Shown here piece after piece: positions 1 to 6,800 of a stretch of DNA of 12,719 nt. The stretch comes from Desulfuromonadales bacterium (lineage in GTDB: Bacteria > Desulfobacterota > Desulfuromonadia > Desulfuromonadales > BM103): NCBI GenBank assembly GCA_030630015.1, contig DAOVNV010000045.1, positions 1 through 12,719 on the forward strand, given 5' to 3'. Numbering within the stretch: the first letter of the stretch is position 1; every line of letters begins with the position of its first letter. Under the pieces are notes generated by a model, which did not search any database, was not told the origin of the DNA, and was given only the letters and a program-made list of their open reading frames with translations. Made by a program: the position numbers and the translations under genes.

Positions 1-876
1 ACTTTCGGCCCAGAGTTGACGGAACCAGTCTGCGGTGCCCAACAATCTGTTGCTGTAGGGCATCATGACCGAAATGTGGGCACCTTTTCCGTAGGCCAGG
101 AATTGCAGAACGGCATTCAGGCTGGCGGGGTTGTGCATAAGGTCACCATGGCAAACCCGTGATGCAACAGATGCCGCTCCAGCCAGCAGCTTTTCGATAT
201 CAACCCCCGCACAGGCCAGCGGCAACAAGCTGACCGGCGTCAGCACAGTGAAGCGTCCGCCGACTCCTGGAGGGATATCGCAGGATCGGTAGCCTTCCTG
301 CGTGGCAAGCTCGCGCAGGGCACCCCTTTCGGGGTCGGTGATCAAAATAAAATGATCATGATAATCTCCGGATGTTCCAGCAGCAACCCAGCTTCTGGCA
401 ACCAGGAATTGACAGGTCGTTTCAACCGTTGACCCCGACTTGCTGATCACCAGAAAGCAAGTCCGGGCCGGATCGAGCAGGTCAAGATATTCCGCAAAAC
501 CATCAGGATCGACATTGTCCAGCACGAAGAGGCGCGGCAGCCCATCGCGGCGTTCGGCATCTACCAGGTTGTGCCAGGAGGGTCGCAAGGCGTTCATCAC
601 TGCCGTCGTGCCCAGAGCCGATCCACCGATACCAAGGACGACAACATCGTCGAACCGGTCACGAACTAGACTGGCCAGTTCATTGATTTCAGTAACAATG
701 TTCCGATCGAAGGGAAGATCAAAAAAGGGCAGTTCCCCGGCCTTGCGTTGATTGTCGATCCTGTCGTAAATCTCGCGGCAGCGTGGGGCGAATCCGCTCA
801 ATTCCGCTTCGCTAATTCCCTGTTCTGGCCCTACCGCGTCGGCCATCATATTTGTATAGTCCAGTTCTATGAGCAT
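1..876 (-). CDS. pgi: Glucose-6-phosphate isomerase, N-terminal 292 residues (cut by window edge)
   Basis: This enzyme interconverts glucose 6-phosphate and fructose 6-phosphate in the cytosol (glycolysis and gluconeogenesis). The frame is open from the ATG at 876 to base 1, so the 3' part lies outside the window; full proteins of the family are roughly 450-550 residues. Visible motifs are the first SIS sugar-phosphate site LGIGGSALGT (about 81-90), ISKSGSTVET (144-153), the family signature PPGVGGRFTVLTPVSLLP (202-219), and MMPYSNRLLGTADWFRQLWAES at the cut end. The start is chosen because GGGAG (885-889, read on the minus strand) lies 8 bases upstream. An upstream in-frame start is not needed. 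The gene follows rluB by 47 bases and is probably cotranscribed with it. A hairpin in this gap (892-912) matches one in front of purM. Confidence 0.96.
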   Translation of the reverse strand, partial: MLIELDYTNMMADAVGPEQGISEAELSGFAPRCREIYDRIDNQRKAGELPFFDLPFDRNIVTEINELASLVRDRFDDVVVLGIGGSALGTTAVMNALRPSWHNLVDAERRDGLPRLFVLDNVDPDGFAEYLDLLDPARTCFLVISKSGSTVETTCQFLVARSWVAAGTSGDYHDHFILITDPERGALRELATQEGYRSCDIPPGVGGRFTVLTPVSLLPLACAGVDIEKLLAGAASVASRVCHGDLMHNPASLNAVLQFLAYGKGAHISVMMPYSNRLLGTADWFRQLWAES

Positions 877-891
877 GGATCATTCTCCCAG

Positions 892-912
892 GGAGGCTGT
901 CGGAGTGCCTCC
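892..912 (-). promoter_or_regulatory. Leader hairpin before pgi, same motif as before purM
   Basis: On the minus strand GGAGGC (907-912) and GCCTCC (892-897) form a perfect 6-bp stem around the 9-base loop ACTCCGACA. The pgi ribosome binding site GGGAG starts only two bases after the stem. The same 21-base pattern, with 18 identical positions, lies before purM at 9354-9374. No T-run follows, so a simple terminator is unlikely. The function is unknown. The loop CTCC could in principle pair with the downstream GGAG. Confidence 0.5.
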
Positions 913-923
913 ACAAATATTCT

Positions 924-1634
924 TCAGGTCTTTTTCAGCCGGTTGACTTCATCAGCAGTGAGATGACGATACCGGCCAGGCTCAAGTTCTCCCAGCGTCA
1001 GGAAATCGTAGCTGATCCTGGCCAGACGACTCACCGGGTATCCGAGTTTTTCACACATCCGGCGCACCTGCCGGTTGCGTCCCTCGTGGATAATTATTTC
1101 AAACCAAGTATGGCTGCCGCGACTCCGAACGCGCTGAACCCTTGCTGGTGCAGTCAATCCATCATCAAGCGGCACACCCTGCTCAAGCCGTTGCCTGTCT
1201 TCCCGTCTCAATCGACCGCGGACTCTAACCAGATAAGTTTTATCAACCTCATGGCGAGGGTGAGCCAGTTGATTGGCGAGTTCACCATCGTTGGTTAGAA
1301 GCAGCAGACCTGAGGTATTGTAATCGAGGCGCCCTACCGGGAAAACCCGCGCCTGTACGTCGTCAAGCAGATCCGCAACAATTGGACGGCCTTCGGGGTC
1401 CCGATTCGTAGTCACCACACCAACGGGTTTGTGCATCAACAGGTAGCAATGGGGCTCGGCCCGGGATAATGGCTTATCGTCAATCGTGATGCTGTTCACA
1501 TCCGGATCACCACGCTCTCCAAGGACAGCAACACGCCCATCGATTCCAACACGACCTGCAGCGATCAGAGTTTCTGCCTCACGGCGTGAGCAGAAGCCCG
1601 ATGCTGCAATAAGTTTTTGCAGACGTTGTTCCAT
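924..1634 (-). CDS. rluB: Pseudouridine synthase of the RsuA/RluB/RluE/RluF family, probably RluB
   Basis: The family isomerises specific uridines of rRNA to pseudouridine; the RluB branch acts on 23S rRNA. The 236-residue protein starts with an S4 RNA-binding domain (about 1-60, QRLQKLIAASGFCSRREAETLI). The catalytic domain follows, with the signature GRLDYNTSGLLLLTNDG around residues 101-117. Asp104 is the expected catalytic aspartate. KTYLVRV (132-138) and HEGRNRQVRRM (183-193) are typical of the family. The ATG at 1634 has no strong ribosome binding site and lies 21 bases after the scpB stop, which suggests translational coupling. Assignment to RluB rather than RsuA, RluE or RluF rests on the scpA-scpB-rluB neighbourhood, which is common in bacteria, and on general similarity, so the exact target uridine is inferred. 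Confidence 0.93.
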   Translation of the reverse strand: MEQRLQKLIAASGFCSRREAETLIAAGRVGIDGRVAVLGERGDPDVNSITIDDKPLSRAEPHCYLLMHKPVGVVTTNRDPEGRPIVADLLDDVQARVFPVGRLDYNTSGLLLLTNDGELANQLAHPRHEVDKTYLVRVRGRLRREDRQRLEQGVPLDDGLTAPARVQRVRSRGSHTWFEIIIHEGRNRQVRRMCEKLGYPVSRLARISYDFLTLGELEPGRYRHLTADEVNRLKKT

Positions 1635-1655
1635 AACAGGGTCAGATATGCCAGA

Positions 1656-2273
1656 TCAATGTTCGGAAGAAAATCCGTCCGAACCGACCAGATCACTTTC
1701 TTCAGAAGAAGCTGCCAGGTGCGAGGGGGACATCCCGTCAACCCCGGCATCTTCCGTCAGTTCACTGAATTCCTGGAGCGTCGGCAAGGAAGCGAGGTCA
1801 GCCAGTCCAAAAAGTTCAAGGAATTCAGAAGTCGTCCCGTAAATCATTGGCTTGCCGGGCACATCCTTCTTCCCGAGAATCCGGACAAGATGCTTCTCCA
1901 TCAGCGTTTTGAGGACACTTCCGGAATCGACTCCGCGCAGATATTCAATTTCCGGCCGAGTGATTGGCTGGCGATACGCAATAATTGCAAGGGATTCCAT
2001 GGCAGCCCTGGAAAACCTGAATGGTCTGCGACGACCAAGCTTGCGCAAAAAATCCGCATACTCGGGACGGGTTCTCAACTGGAAACCACCAGCAACCTGA
2101 TGCAGGAATATTCCCCTTGGATGTCGATCATAAAATTCAGCCAGTTCATCAAGCGCCTGGATGATATTCATTTGCTCAGCTTCAAGAATGTCGGCAAGCT
2201 GTGCAGCATCAAGGGGTTTTTCAGCGGCAAAAACCAGGGCTTCAACCAGAGGGACAAGATCAGGAATAGCCAA
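1656..2273 (-). CDS. scpB: Segregation and condensation protein B
   Basis: ScpB is the dimeric winged-helix (kite) subunit that joins ScpA and SMC in the complex that compacts and segregates the chromosome. Two winged-helix domains can be followed: DLVPLVEALVFAAEKPLDAAQLADIL near the N-terminus, and AMESLAIIAYRQPITRPEIEYLRG with VLKTLMEKHLV and GKPMIYGTT in the second. A low-complexity acidic/serine tail of about 30 residues follows. The frame can begin at a TTG at 2294 (212 residues) or at a TTG at 2273 (205 residues). I prefer 2273 because GGAG lies 9 bases before it, inside the last scpA codons, while 2294 has no binding site. Either choice overlaps scpA, by 14 or 35 bases, which indicates coupled translation of the two partners. 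Confidence 0.93.
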   Translation of the reverse strand: MAIPDLVPLVEALVFAAEKPLDAAQLADILEAEQMNIIQALDELAEFYDRHPRGIFLHQVAGGFQLRTRPEYADFLRKLGRRRPFRFSRAAMESLAIIAYRQPITRPEIEYLRGVDSGSVLKTLMEKHLVRILGKKDVPGKPMIYGTTSEFLELFGLADLASLPTLQEFSELTEDAGVDGMSPSHLAASSEESDLVGSDGFSSEH

Positions 2274-3027
2274 GAGCCTCTTCTCCAAGTTCAAGTTCGT
2301 CGGGAGTCACTTCGACAGATGTCATCAGCCAAATCGTCCCAAAGCGTTTGTTCTGCATGAAGCGAACCATACGCAATCGAACCAGTTCCAGCATAGCCAG
2401 AAAAGTCACAACGATATCACTGCGTTCCACCTTGTCTGGAAACAGGTCATAAAACGCCAGACTCTGATGGCCCTGAAGCCGACTCATAATGGCATTGATG
2501 CGGTCGGTCACCGAAAGCTGTTCCACATCCACAGTATGAAAAAGAGGCTCAGGATTTTCTCTGAGCACATCCTGCAAGGCCGCGAGAAGATCAAAGAGAC
2601 TGACTTCGACAAAACCCCCGTCGCATTTTTCAAGAACCTCGGGTTCAGGGGCGAATCTGCTGAAAACGTCCTGGTTGAGTTTTGGCTGTTCGTCCAGCGC
2701 CACGGCCGCCTCTTTGTACTTTTGATACTCAAGCAGTCTACGCACCAGTTCGGCGCGGGGATCATCCTCATCCTCCTCGGACTCGTCATCAACCACCTTG
2801 GGTAGAAGCAACCGTGATTTGACATGAACCAGGCTCGCAGCCATGAGCAGGAACTCTCCAGCGACATCAAGGTTGAGAGTCTGCATGGCATCCAGGATTT
2901 CCAGATACTGTGAAGTGATCGCTGCGATCGGGATATCATAGATATCCATCTCGTTCTTCTTGATGAGGTGGAGAAGAAGATCCAATGGACCGGTAAAGTT
3001 GTCAAGATGTACTTCGTAGAGATTCAT
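2260..3027 (-). CDS. scpA: Segregation and condensation protein A (kleisin)
   Basis: ScpA is the kleisin that bridges the SMC ATPase heads and binds the ScpB dimer. The 255-residue protein opens with the conserved N-terminal segment YEVHLDNFTGPLDLLLHLIKKNEMDIYDIPI (about 4-34), followed by YLEILDAM and AGEFLLMAASLVHVKSRLLLPK. It has an acidic linker (DDESEEDEDDP, 80-90) and ends in a winged-helix region (about 200-240, IVVTFLAMLELVRLRMVRFMQ) that docks on SMC. The ATG at 3027 is 6 bases after the stop of the M50 peptidase gene and has only a weak binding site, so coupling to that gene is likely. The smc gene itself is not in the window. Confidence 0.96.
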   Translation of the reverse strand: MNLYEVHLDNFTGPLDLLLHLIKKNEMDIYDIPIAAITSQYLEILDAMQTLNLDVAGEFLLMAASLVHVKSRLLLPKVVDDESEEDEDDPRAELVRRLLEYQKYKEAAVALDEQPKLNQDVFSRFAPEPEVLEKCDGGFVEVSLFDLLAALQDVLRENPEPLFHTVDVEQLSVTDRINAIMSRLQGHQSLAFYDLFPDKVERSDIVVTFLAMLELVRLRMVRFMQNKRFGTIWLMTSVEVTPDELELGEEALGYS

Positions 3028-3033
3028 TCCGGC

Positions 3034-3717
3034 TCAGTTGTAAAAAAGGAGGCGCATGGTCTGTTCCACGACCCCGATATGAGGCCCCGCAAGAAGTGCG
3101 ACTATGGCAAAAACGGCAGGGCCGAAGACGCTGCGCCAAAGGGCCGTGCCGAACACCAGGAAAACAATGATCAACAGACCGAAGGGTTCTATTTTTTTCA
3201 GTAATTGGGCATTCTTTTCAGGAAGCAGATTGGTCAGTACCCTCCCGCCATCAAGCGGCGGAATGGGCAAAAGGTTAAACAGAAAAAGGATAACGTTGAT
3301 GTACAAACCGAATGCCGCCATGAGTCCGACCGGCTCAATATAGGGAAACACTTGGCTGTTTTCCGGAAGATGAGCCACAACGTAAACCACCCCGCGCAGC
3401 AGCAACGCACAAAACAGCGCCAGCAAAAGGTTCGCCGCCGGACCCGCGAGTGAAACCCAAATCATGCTCCGGCGCGGATCACGCAAATTATTGACATTGA
3501 CCGGGACCGGCCTGGCCCATCCGAAACCGAACACCAATACGGCGATGGTGCCGATCGGGTCAAGATGTCTGATCGGATTGAGGGTCAGACGGCCGAGCAA
3601 GCGGGCAGTCGGATCACCGAGTTTATCCGCAAGAAAGCCGTGTGCAACCTCATGCATGGTCACCGCCAGCAAGGCAGGAACCAGCATAACGGAAATTTTC
3701 AGTAAAATATTTTCCAT
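3034..3717 (-). CDS. Site-2 protease family (M50) integral membrane metallopeptidase
   Basis: A short bacterial M50 peptidase, predicted to cut within or near the inner membrane; the substrate cannot be told from the sequence. From the ATG at 3717 it has 227 residues, mostly hydrophobic. The zinc motif HEVAH is at 22-26. The second conserved element, NLLPIPPLDGGRV (148-160), supplies the third ligand (Asp156). NPIRHLDPIGT (47-57) is also typical of the group. Several membrane helices are evident, including about 88-118, 130-150 and 178-212. There is no PDZ domain, so it is not an RseP-type protease. A longer frame reaches back to a TTG at 3798 but has no ribosome binding site; AAAAGG lies 5 bases before the ATG at 3717. 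It heads a cluster with scpA, scpB, rluB and pgi behind a good promoter. Confidence 0.9.
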   Translation of the reverse strand: MENILLKISVMLVPALLAVTMHEVAHGFLADKLGDPTARLLGRLTLNPIRHLDPIGTIAVLVFGFGWARPVPVNVNNLRDPRRSMIWVSLAGPAANLLLALFCALLLRGVVYVVAHLPENSQVFPYIEPVGLMAAFGLYINVILFLFNLLPIPPLDGGRVLTNLLPEKNAQLLKKIEPFGLLIIVFLVFGTALWRSVFGPAVFAIVALLAGPHIGVVEQTMRLLFYN

Positions 3718-3835
3718 AAAGCCTTTTGAAAACAGGAACGTATAAAAGTCGACCGCGCTTGCGCGATATCTGCCGAACCCGTCCACTTGACACGGCAAGT
3801 TGCTAGGAGGTTGTTCCCGGAAGGATTATCGAATC

Positions 3836-3864
3836 ATATTATCAGAGAGGTCCTTCGCAGTCAA
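3836..3864 (-). promoter_or_regulatory. Sigma-70-type promoter for the M50-scpA-scpB-rluB(-pgi) cluster
   Basis: On the minus strand TTGACT (3859-3864) and TAATAT (3836-3841) are separated by exactly 17 bases. Transcription would start near 3829 and give a leader of about 110 bases before the ATG at 3717. It lies in the 217-base gap after the nucleotidyltransferase fusion, where an operon start is expected. It is a prediction from sequence match and position only. Confidence 0.6.
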
Positions 3865-3934
3865 ACTGGCAAAGAGCCCCACAAAATGCATAACATACTG
3901 GAATCGCAAAGTTTTTAAACATTCATGAAAGACC

Positions 3935-6580
3935 TTACTTGCAGTACTTTCTCAGAACCAGATCTTTTTCGTCTTCGACAGTTGATACGCGACCGTTCAA
4001 GCGTGAGCGTAACAGATCATCGAGTATTATCTTGTAGATTGGACCAGGGGGGACACCCAGGTTTTCGAGGTCATGCCCACTTAGCAGACTCTTCTCGTGA
4101 CGCAGGTTGGTCATGAAAAACGATAACCACTGGCGTACTCTCTCCTGGTCCGTATGCGCCATCAAGAAGAGCAGAACCTCAGTCTCGAGTGGCTTGAGCC
4201 AGCGATAGAGATCACTTGGCTGGGGAGAACGTGCGGTTGGGCGGCGATGTTCCAGTTTGCGCAAAACAGCGAGCCCTGATGAACGCTGCACAGCAAACAG
4301 GTTCCGGTATCGATCAGGAACATCAAGCCGTTGACATAATTTAGATATTTGCGAGGGACCCAATGTTGCCGTCAGACCAAGGAAATAGCAGATCCAGCGT
4401 CTGCAGGTCTGGCCGGTATACAGCAAATCGAACCAGTCCATTGTCCGGCGCGTTTCAATGAAAAGCTTCCTGAAAGGCGTTTTGTTGTCGAGGCCGGAAT
4501 CCAGAACCTTCAGCAAACCAAACTTCGCCATGCGCTCCACGGCAGGCAGAGGGTCCCGTTCCGTGAGGATCAGGTAGAGTTCGTTGAAGATACGCAAACC
4601 ACTGATCTTCTCAAGGAAACCCAGCCTAAGGGCACTTTTCAGCAGATGCTCAGTTTGCTTGCCGATCGTGAAACCGAGACGCTGTTCAAAACGCACGGCA
4701 CGAAAAACCCGTGTCGGGTCCTCAACAAAACTCAGGTTATGCAGAACCCTCACGGCCTTGCCTTCGAGGTCCTTCTGCCCGCCATAAAAATCCTGAATCT
4801 CGCCGAACACCTCACGATTAAGGGCAATGGCCATGGTGTTGATCGTAAAATCCCGCCGGTACAGGTCCAGTCTGACGGAAGCATGTTCGACATCGGGCAG
4901 AGCACCAGGGCGCAGGTAATATTCCAATCGTGCCGAAGCCACATCGAGCTTGAAGCCTTCCGGGAAGATCACGACACTTGTCCCGAATTTGCGATGAATC
5001 CGGACCCGGCAACCATACTCGGCTGCAAAGCTTTCAGCGAAAGCGATCCCGTCTCCTTCAATGACGACATCCAGATCTAAATTTTCCTGGTTAAGCAGAA
5101 GGTCACGGACGAAACCACCGACGACGTAAGCAGGAACACTCATATTATCGGCGACTTGACCAAGGTTCTCGAGAATCTTCTGGATATTCTGGCTCAACCG
5201 GTTGCGCATGAGACGCTTGACCTGGGCCGGTTTGAGATATTTACCTCCCTTGCCAGCCAGTCTCAGGTCTCCGGACAGGGGCGAGGTTCCGGAGCTAATC
5301 GCCAAGTGGCGCAACAGATCGGTGCGGGTCACGGCGCCGACCAGGCCACCATCATCGATCACGGGCACAAACCGCTGGTTGCTGTCGACAATCAGTGGCT
5401 TCAAAACATCCACAGGAGTCTCTGGTGTGACAGAATGAAACTCACCCAGCATGTACTCCGAAACCGGTTGTGCATCCAATCCGTGGTAGATTGCCTTGTC
5501 GACGAGCTGGCGGGTCAGGACCCCCTTGGTTTCATTGCCGACCATAACCGGCAAGGCATTGATGTTATAGCGCGTCATCAACTTGTGAGCTTCCGCAATA
5601 TTGTCCGAAACCTTGACAGTCTTAACGGGGGTGGACATCAGATGACGGACCTGCCACTGGGGCTGGACATGTCGCTGCAGGATGTCAGGGAGTTTTTCAA
5701 GAATTTGAACCAGGGTCTGATCACGAACCGTTGCCGAGGCTGCGGAAGCATGACCACCGCCGCCGAACTCGGCGATAATTTCACCGACATGTGCCTCTGC
5801 GCGCCGGGATCGGGCAACCAGAAAAACCCGGCTCTCCATACGCACCGCCATGATCAGGACATCGAGATTTTCCATATCCTTGAGCTTATGTGCAAGGTTG
5901 GCGATGTCTCCAACGAAGTGGTCCACGGAAGCATGCGCGATGCTGATGTCGATGCCATGAATATTGAGAACACTGCGATTGGCAATCAGGTCGTTGAGCA
6001 GATGCACCTGGTCGGGGGTCAACTCCTGGACAAGAAAATCAGCAACAATATTCAGATTGGCTCCATGGGAAAGGAGATAGGCTGCCGCCTGATAATCACG
6101 AACGGTCGTCGTATGAAAAGTCAGGTTGCCGGTATCTTCATAAAGCCCGAGCATCATCATGGTCGCTTCATCGGCCGTCGGCACGATGTTTTTTTCCATA
6201 AAAATGTGGGTGAGGACTGTCACAGTAGAACCGACAGGTTCAATTTTTTCGAATGAGCCTTTGAGACTGGCTTTCGTGGAGAGGTGATGATCGTAGATGT
6301 GGAGTTCCACGTCCGGACGACGAGCTATTTTGGCAAAAACTCCGATCCGCTTTTCCTGACGGACATCAACCAGAATCAGGCGATCTACTTCGTCAAGATC
6401 GATCTCTTTTGCACGTCGAAAACCGTAGGCGTACTGGACACTTTTCAGGAAAAATTCACGAAGACTGCGTTCCTGACCTCCCGGAAACACCATAACCGCA
6501 TCGGGATACAGACGCTTCGCGGCAATCATCGACCCCAGGCAGTCAAAATCAGCATTCAGATGGGTCGTGATTACATCCAT
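3935..6580 (-). CDS. Fusion of DHH/DHHA1 phosphoesterase, two CBS domains and tRNA nucleotidyltransferase/poly(A) polymerase
   Basis: The 881-residue protein has three parts. (1) A DHH-family phosphoesterase (about 1-300) with HLNADFDCLGS (7-17), VDVR (71-74), YDHH (96-99), GLYEDTGN (145-152) and the DHHA1 motif GGGGHASAA (273-281); all metal-binding motifs look intact. (2) Two CBS domains (about 308-365 and 372-428), which usually sense adenine nucleotides. (3) A class II nucleotidyltransferase with YVVGGFVRD (485-493), the carboxylates DLD (502-504), RRDFTINTMAI (575-585) and EDPTRVFRAVRF (620-631), followed by RNA-binding helices. This third part adds C and/or A to tRNA 3' ends or A to RNA; similar fusions in Aquifex and Geobacter are reported as A-adding enzymes, but specificity cannot be read here. 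The ATG at 6580 has AGAGGA 8 bases upstream. It stands alone between the pyrD repeat and the promoter of the next cluster. Confidence 0.92.
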   Translation of the reverse strand: MDVITTHLNADFDCLGSMIAAKRLYPDAVMVFPGGQERSLREFFLKSVQYAYGFRRAKEIDLDEVDRLILVDVRQEKRIGVFAKIARRPDVELHIYDHHLSTKASLKGSFEKIEPVGSTVTVLTHIFMEKNIVPTADEATMMMLGLYEDTGNLTFHTTTVRDYQAAAYLLSHGANLNIVADFLVQELTPDQVHLLNDLIANRSVLNIHGIDISIAHASVDHFVGDIANLAHKLKDMENLDVLIMAVRMESRVFLVARSRRAEAHVGEIIAEFGGGGHASAASATVRDQTLVQILEKLPDILQRHVQPQWQVRHLMSTPVKTVKVSDNIAEAHKLMTRYNINALPVMVGNETKGVLTRQLVDKAIYHGLDAQPVSEYMLGEFHSVTPETPVDVLKPLIVDSNQRFVPVIDDGGLVGAVTRTDLLRHLAISSGTSPLSGDLRLAGKGGKYLKPAQVKRLMRNRLSQNIQKILENLGQVADNMSVPAYVVGGFVRDLLLNQENLDLDVVIEGDGIAFAESFAAEYGCRVRIHRKFGTSVVIFPEGFKLDVASARLEYYLRPGALPDVEHASVRLDLYRRDFTINTMAIALNREVFGEIQDFYGGQKDLEGKAVRVLHNLSFVEDPTRVFRAVRFEQRLGFTIGKQTEHLLKSALRLGFLEKISGLRIFNELYLILTERDPLPAVERMAKFGLLKVLDSGLDNKTPFRKLFIETRRTMDWFDLLYTGQTCRRWICYFLGLTATLGPSQISKLCQRLDVPDRYRNLFAVQRSSGLAVLRKLEHRRPTARSPQPSDLYRWLKPLETEVLLFLMAHTDQERVRQWLSFFMTNLRHEKSLLSGHDLENLGVPPGPIYKIILDDLLRSRLNGRVSTVEDEKDLVLRKYCK

Positions 6581-6660
6581 GCGTAGAAGTCCTCTAAGAA
6601 ATGGATTTTCTTATAGTTTAATGCAGAACACGGAGGAATCTAGAAACAACAACAAAAAAC

Positions 6661-6796
6661 TCAAAAGCATTTCACGCGGAGTTCGCAGAGTTCGCAAAGA
6701 AAAACCTAAATTAAGGGTTTTAACCATTTTTTTTGCTTTCTCTGCGTACTCTGCGGACTCAAGTGAGCGTAGCGAACGGGCGTGAGATGCTTTTGA
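6661..6796. repeat. Imperfect fold-back (inverted) repeat built on a 9-bp unit, in the pyrD-nucleotidyltransferase gap
   Basis: The outer arms 6661-6677 and 6780-6796 are 17-base inverted copies with one mismatch. The inner arms 6679-6702 and 6737-6760 are 24-base inverted copies with three mismatches. The right arm carries 19 extra bases (6761-6779). Each inner arm holds two tandem 9-mers: GAGTTCGCA twice at 6679-6696, and GAGTCCGCA/GAGTACGCA on the other strand. The repeat begins 4 bases after the pyrD stop (minus strand) and contains no gene. It resembles a dispersed intergenic palindrome or MITE-like element, and its RNA would fold strongly. No target-site duplication is evident. Confidence 0.75.
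6701..6721 (-). terminator. Weak terminator candidate after pyrD
   Basis: In the loop of the fold-back repeat, AAAACC and GGTTTT form a 6-bp AT-rich stem with a 9-base loop, and on the minus strand the 3' side runs directly into T-rich sequence. This could end rimI-pyrK-pyrD transcription before the nucleotidyltransferase gene, alone or with the larger fold. The stem is weak, so the call is tentative. Confidence 0.3.
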
Positions 6797-6800
6797 ATTT

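Noticed and set aside
3748..3764. CGCG-CAAG-CGCG hairpin as a terminator in the leader of the M50 gene
   Set aside because: The stem is only four base pairs and the following T-run is short and displaced, so at most it is part of a leader fold.
3718..3798. 27-residue N-terminal extension of the M50 peptidase from the TTG at 3798
   Set aside because: There is no binding site on the minus strand, and the family normally begins shortly before the HExxH helix, as from the ATG at 3717.
5156..6256. Long plus-strand open frame (366 codons) opposite the nucleotidyltransferase fusion
   Set aside because: It is antisense to an intact protein with strong motifs, has no recognisable domain, and its composition is that of a frame shadow. 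Similar plus-strand frames at 1617-2360, 2161-2805, 4349-5080, 7011-7635 and 8021-8602 were dropped for the same reason.
6679..6760. Tandem 9-mers as a possible CRISPR array
   Set aside because: There are only two adjacent units per arm, in inverted orientation, with no spacers and no cas genes.
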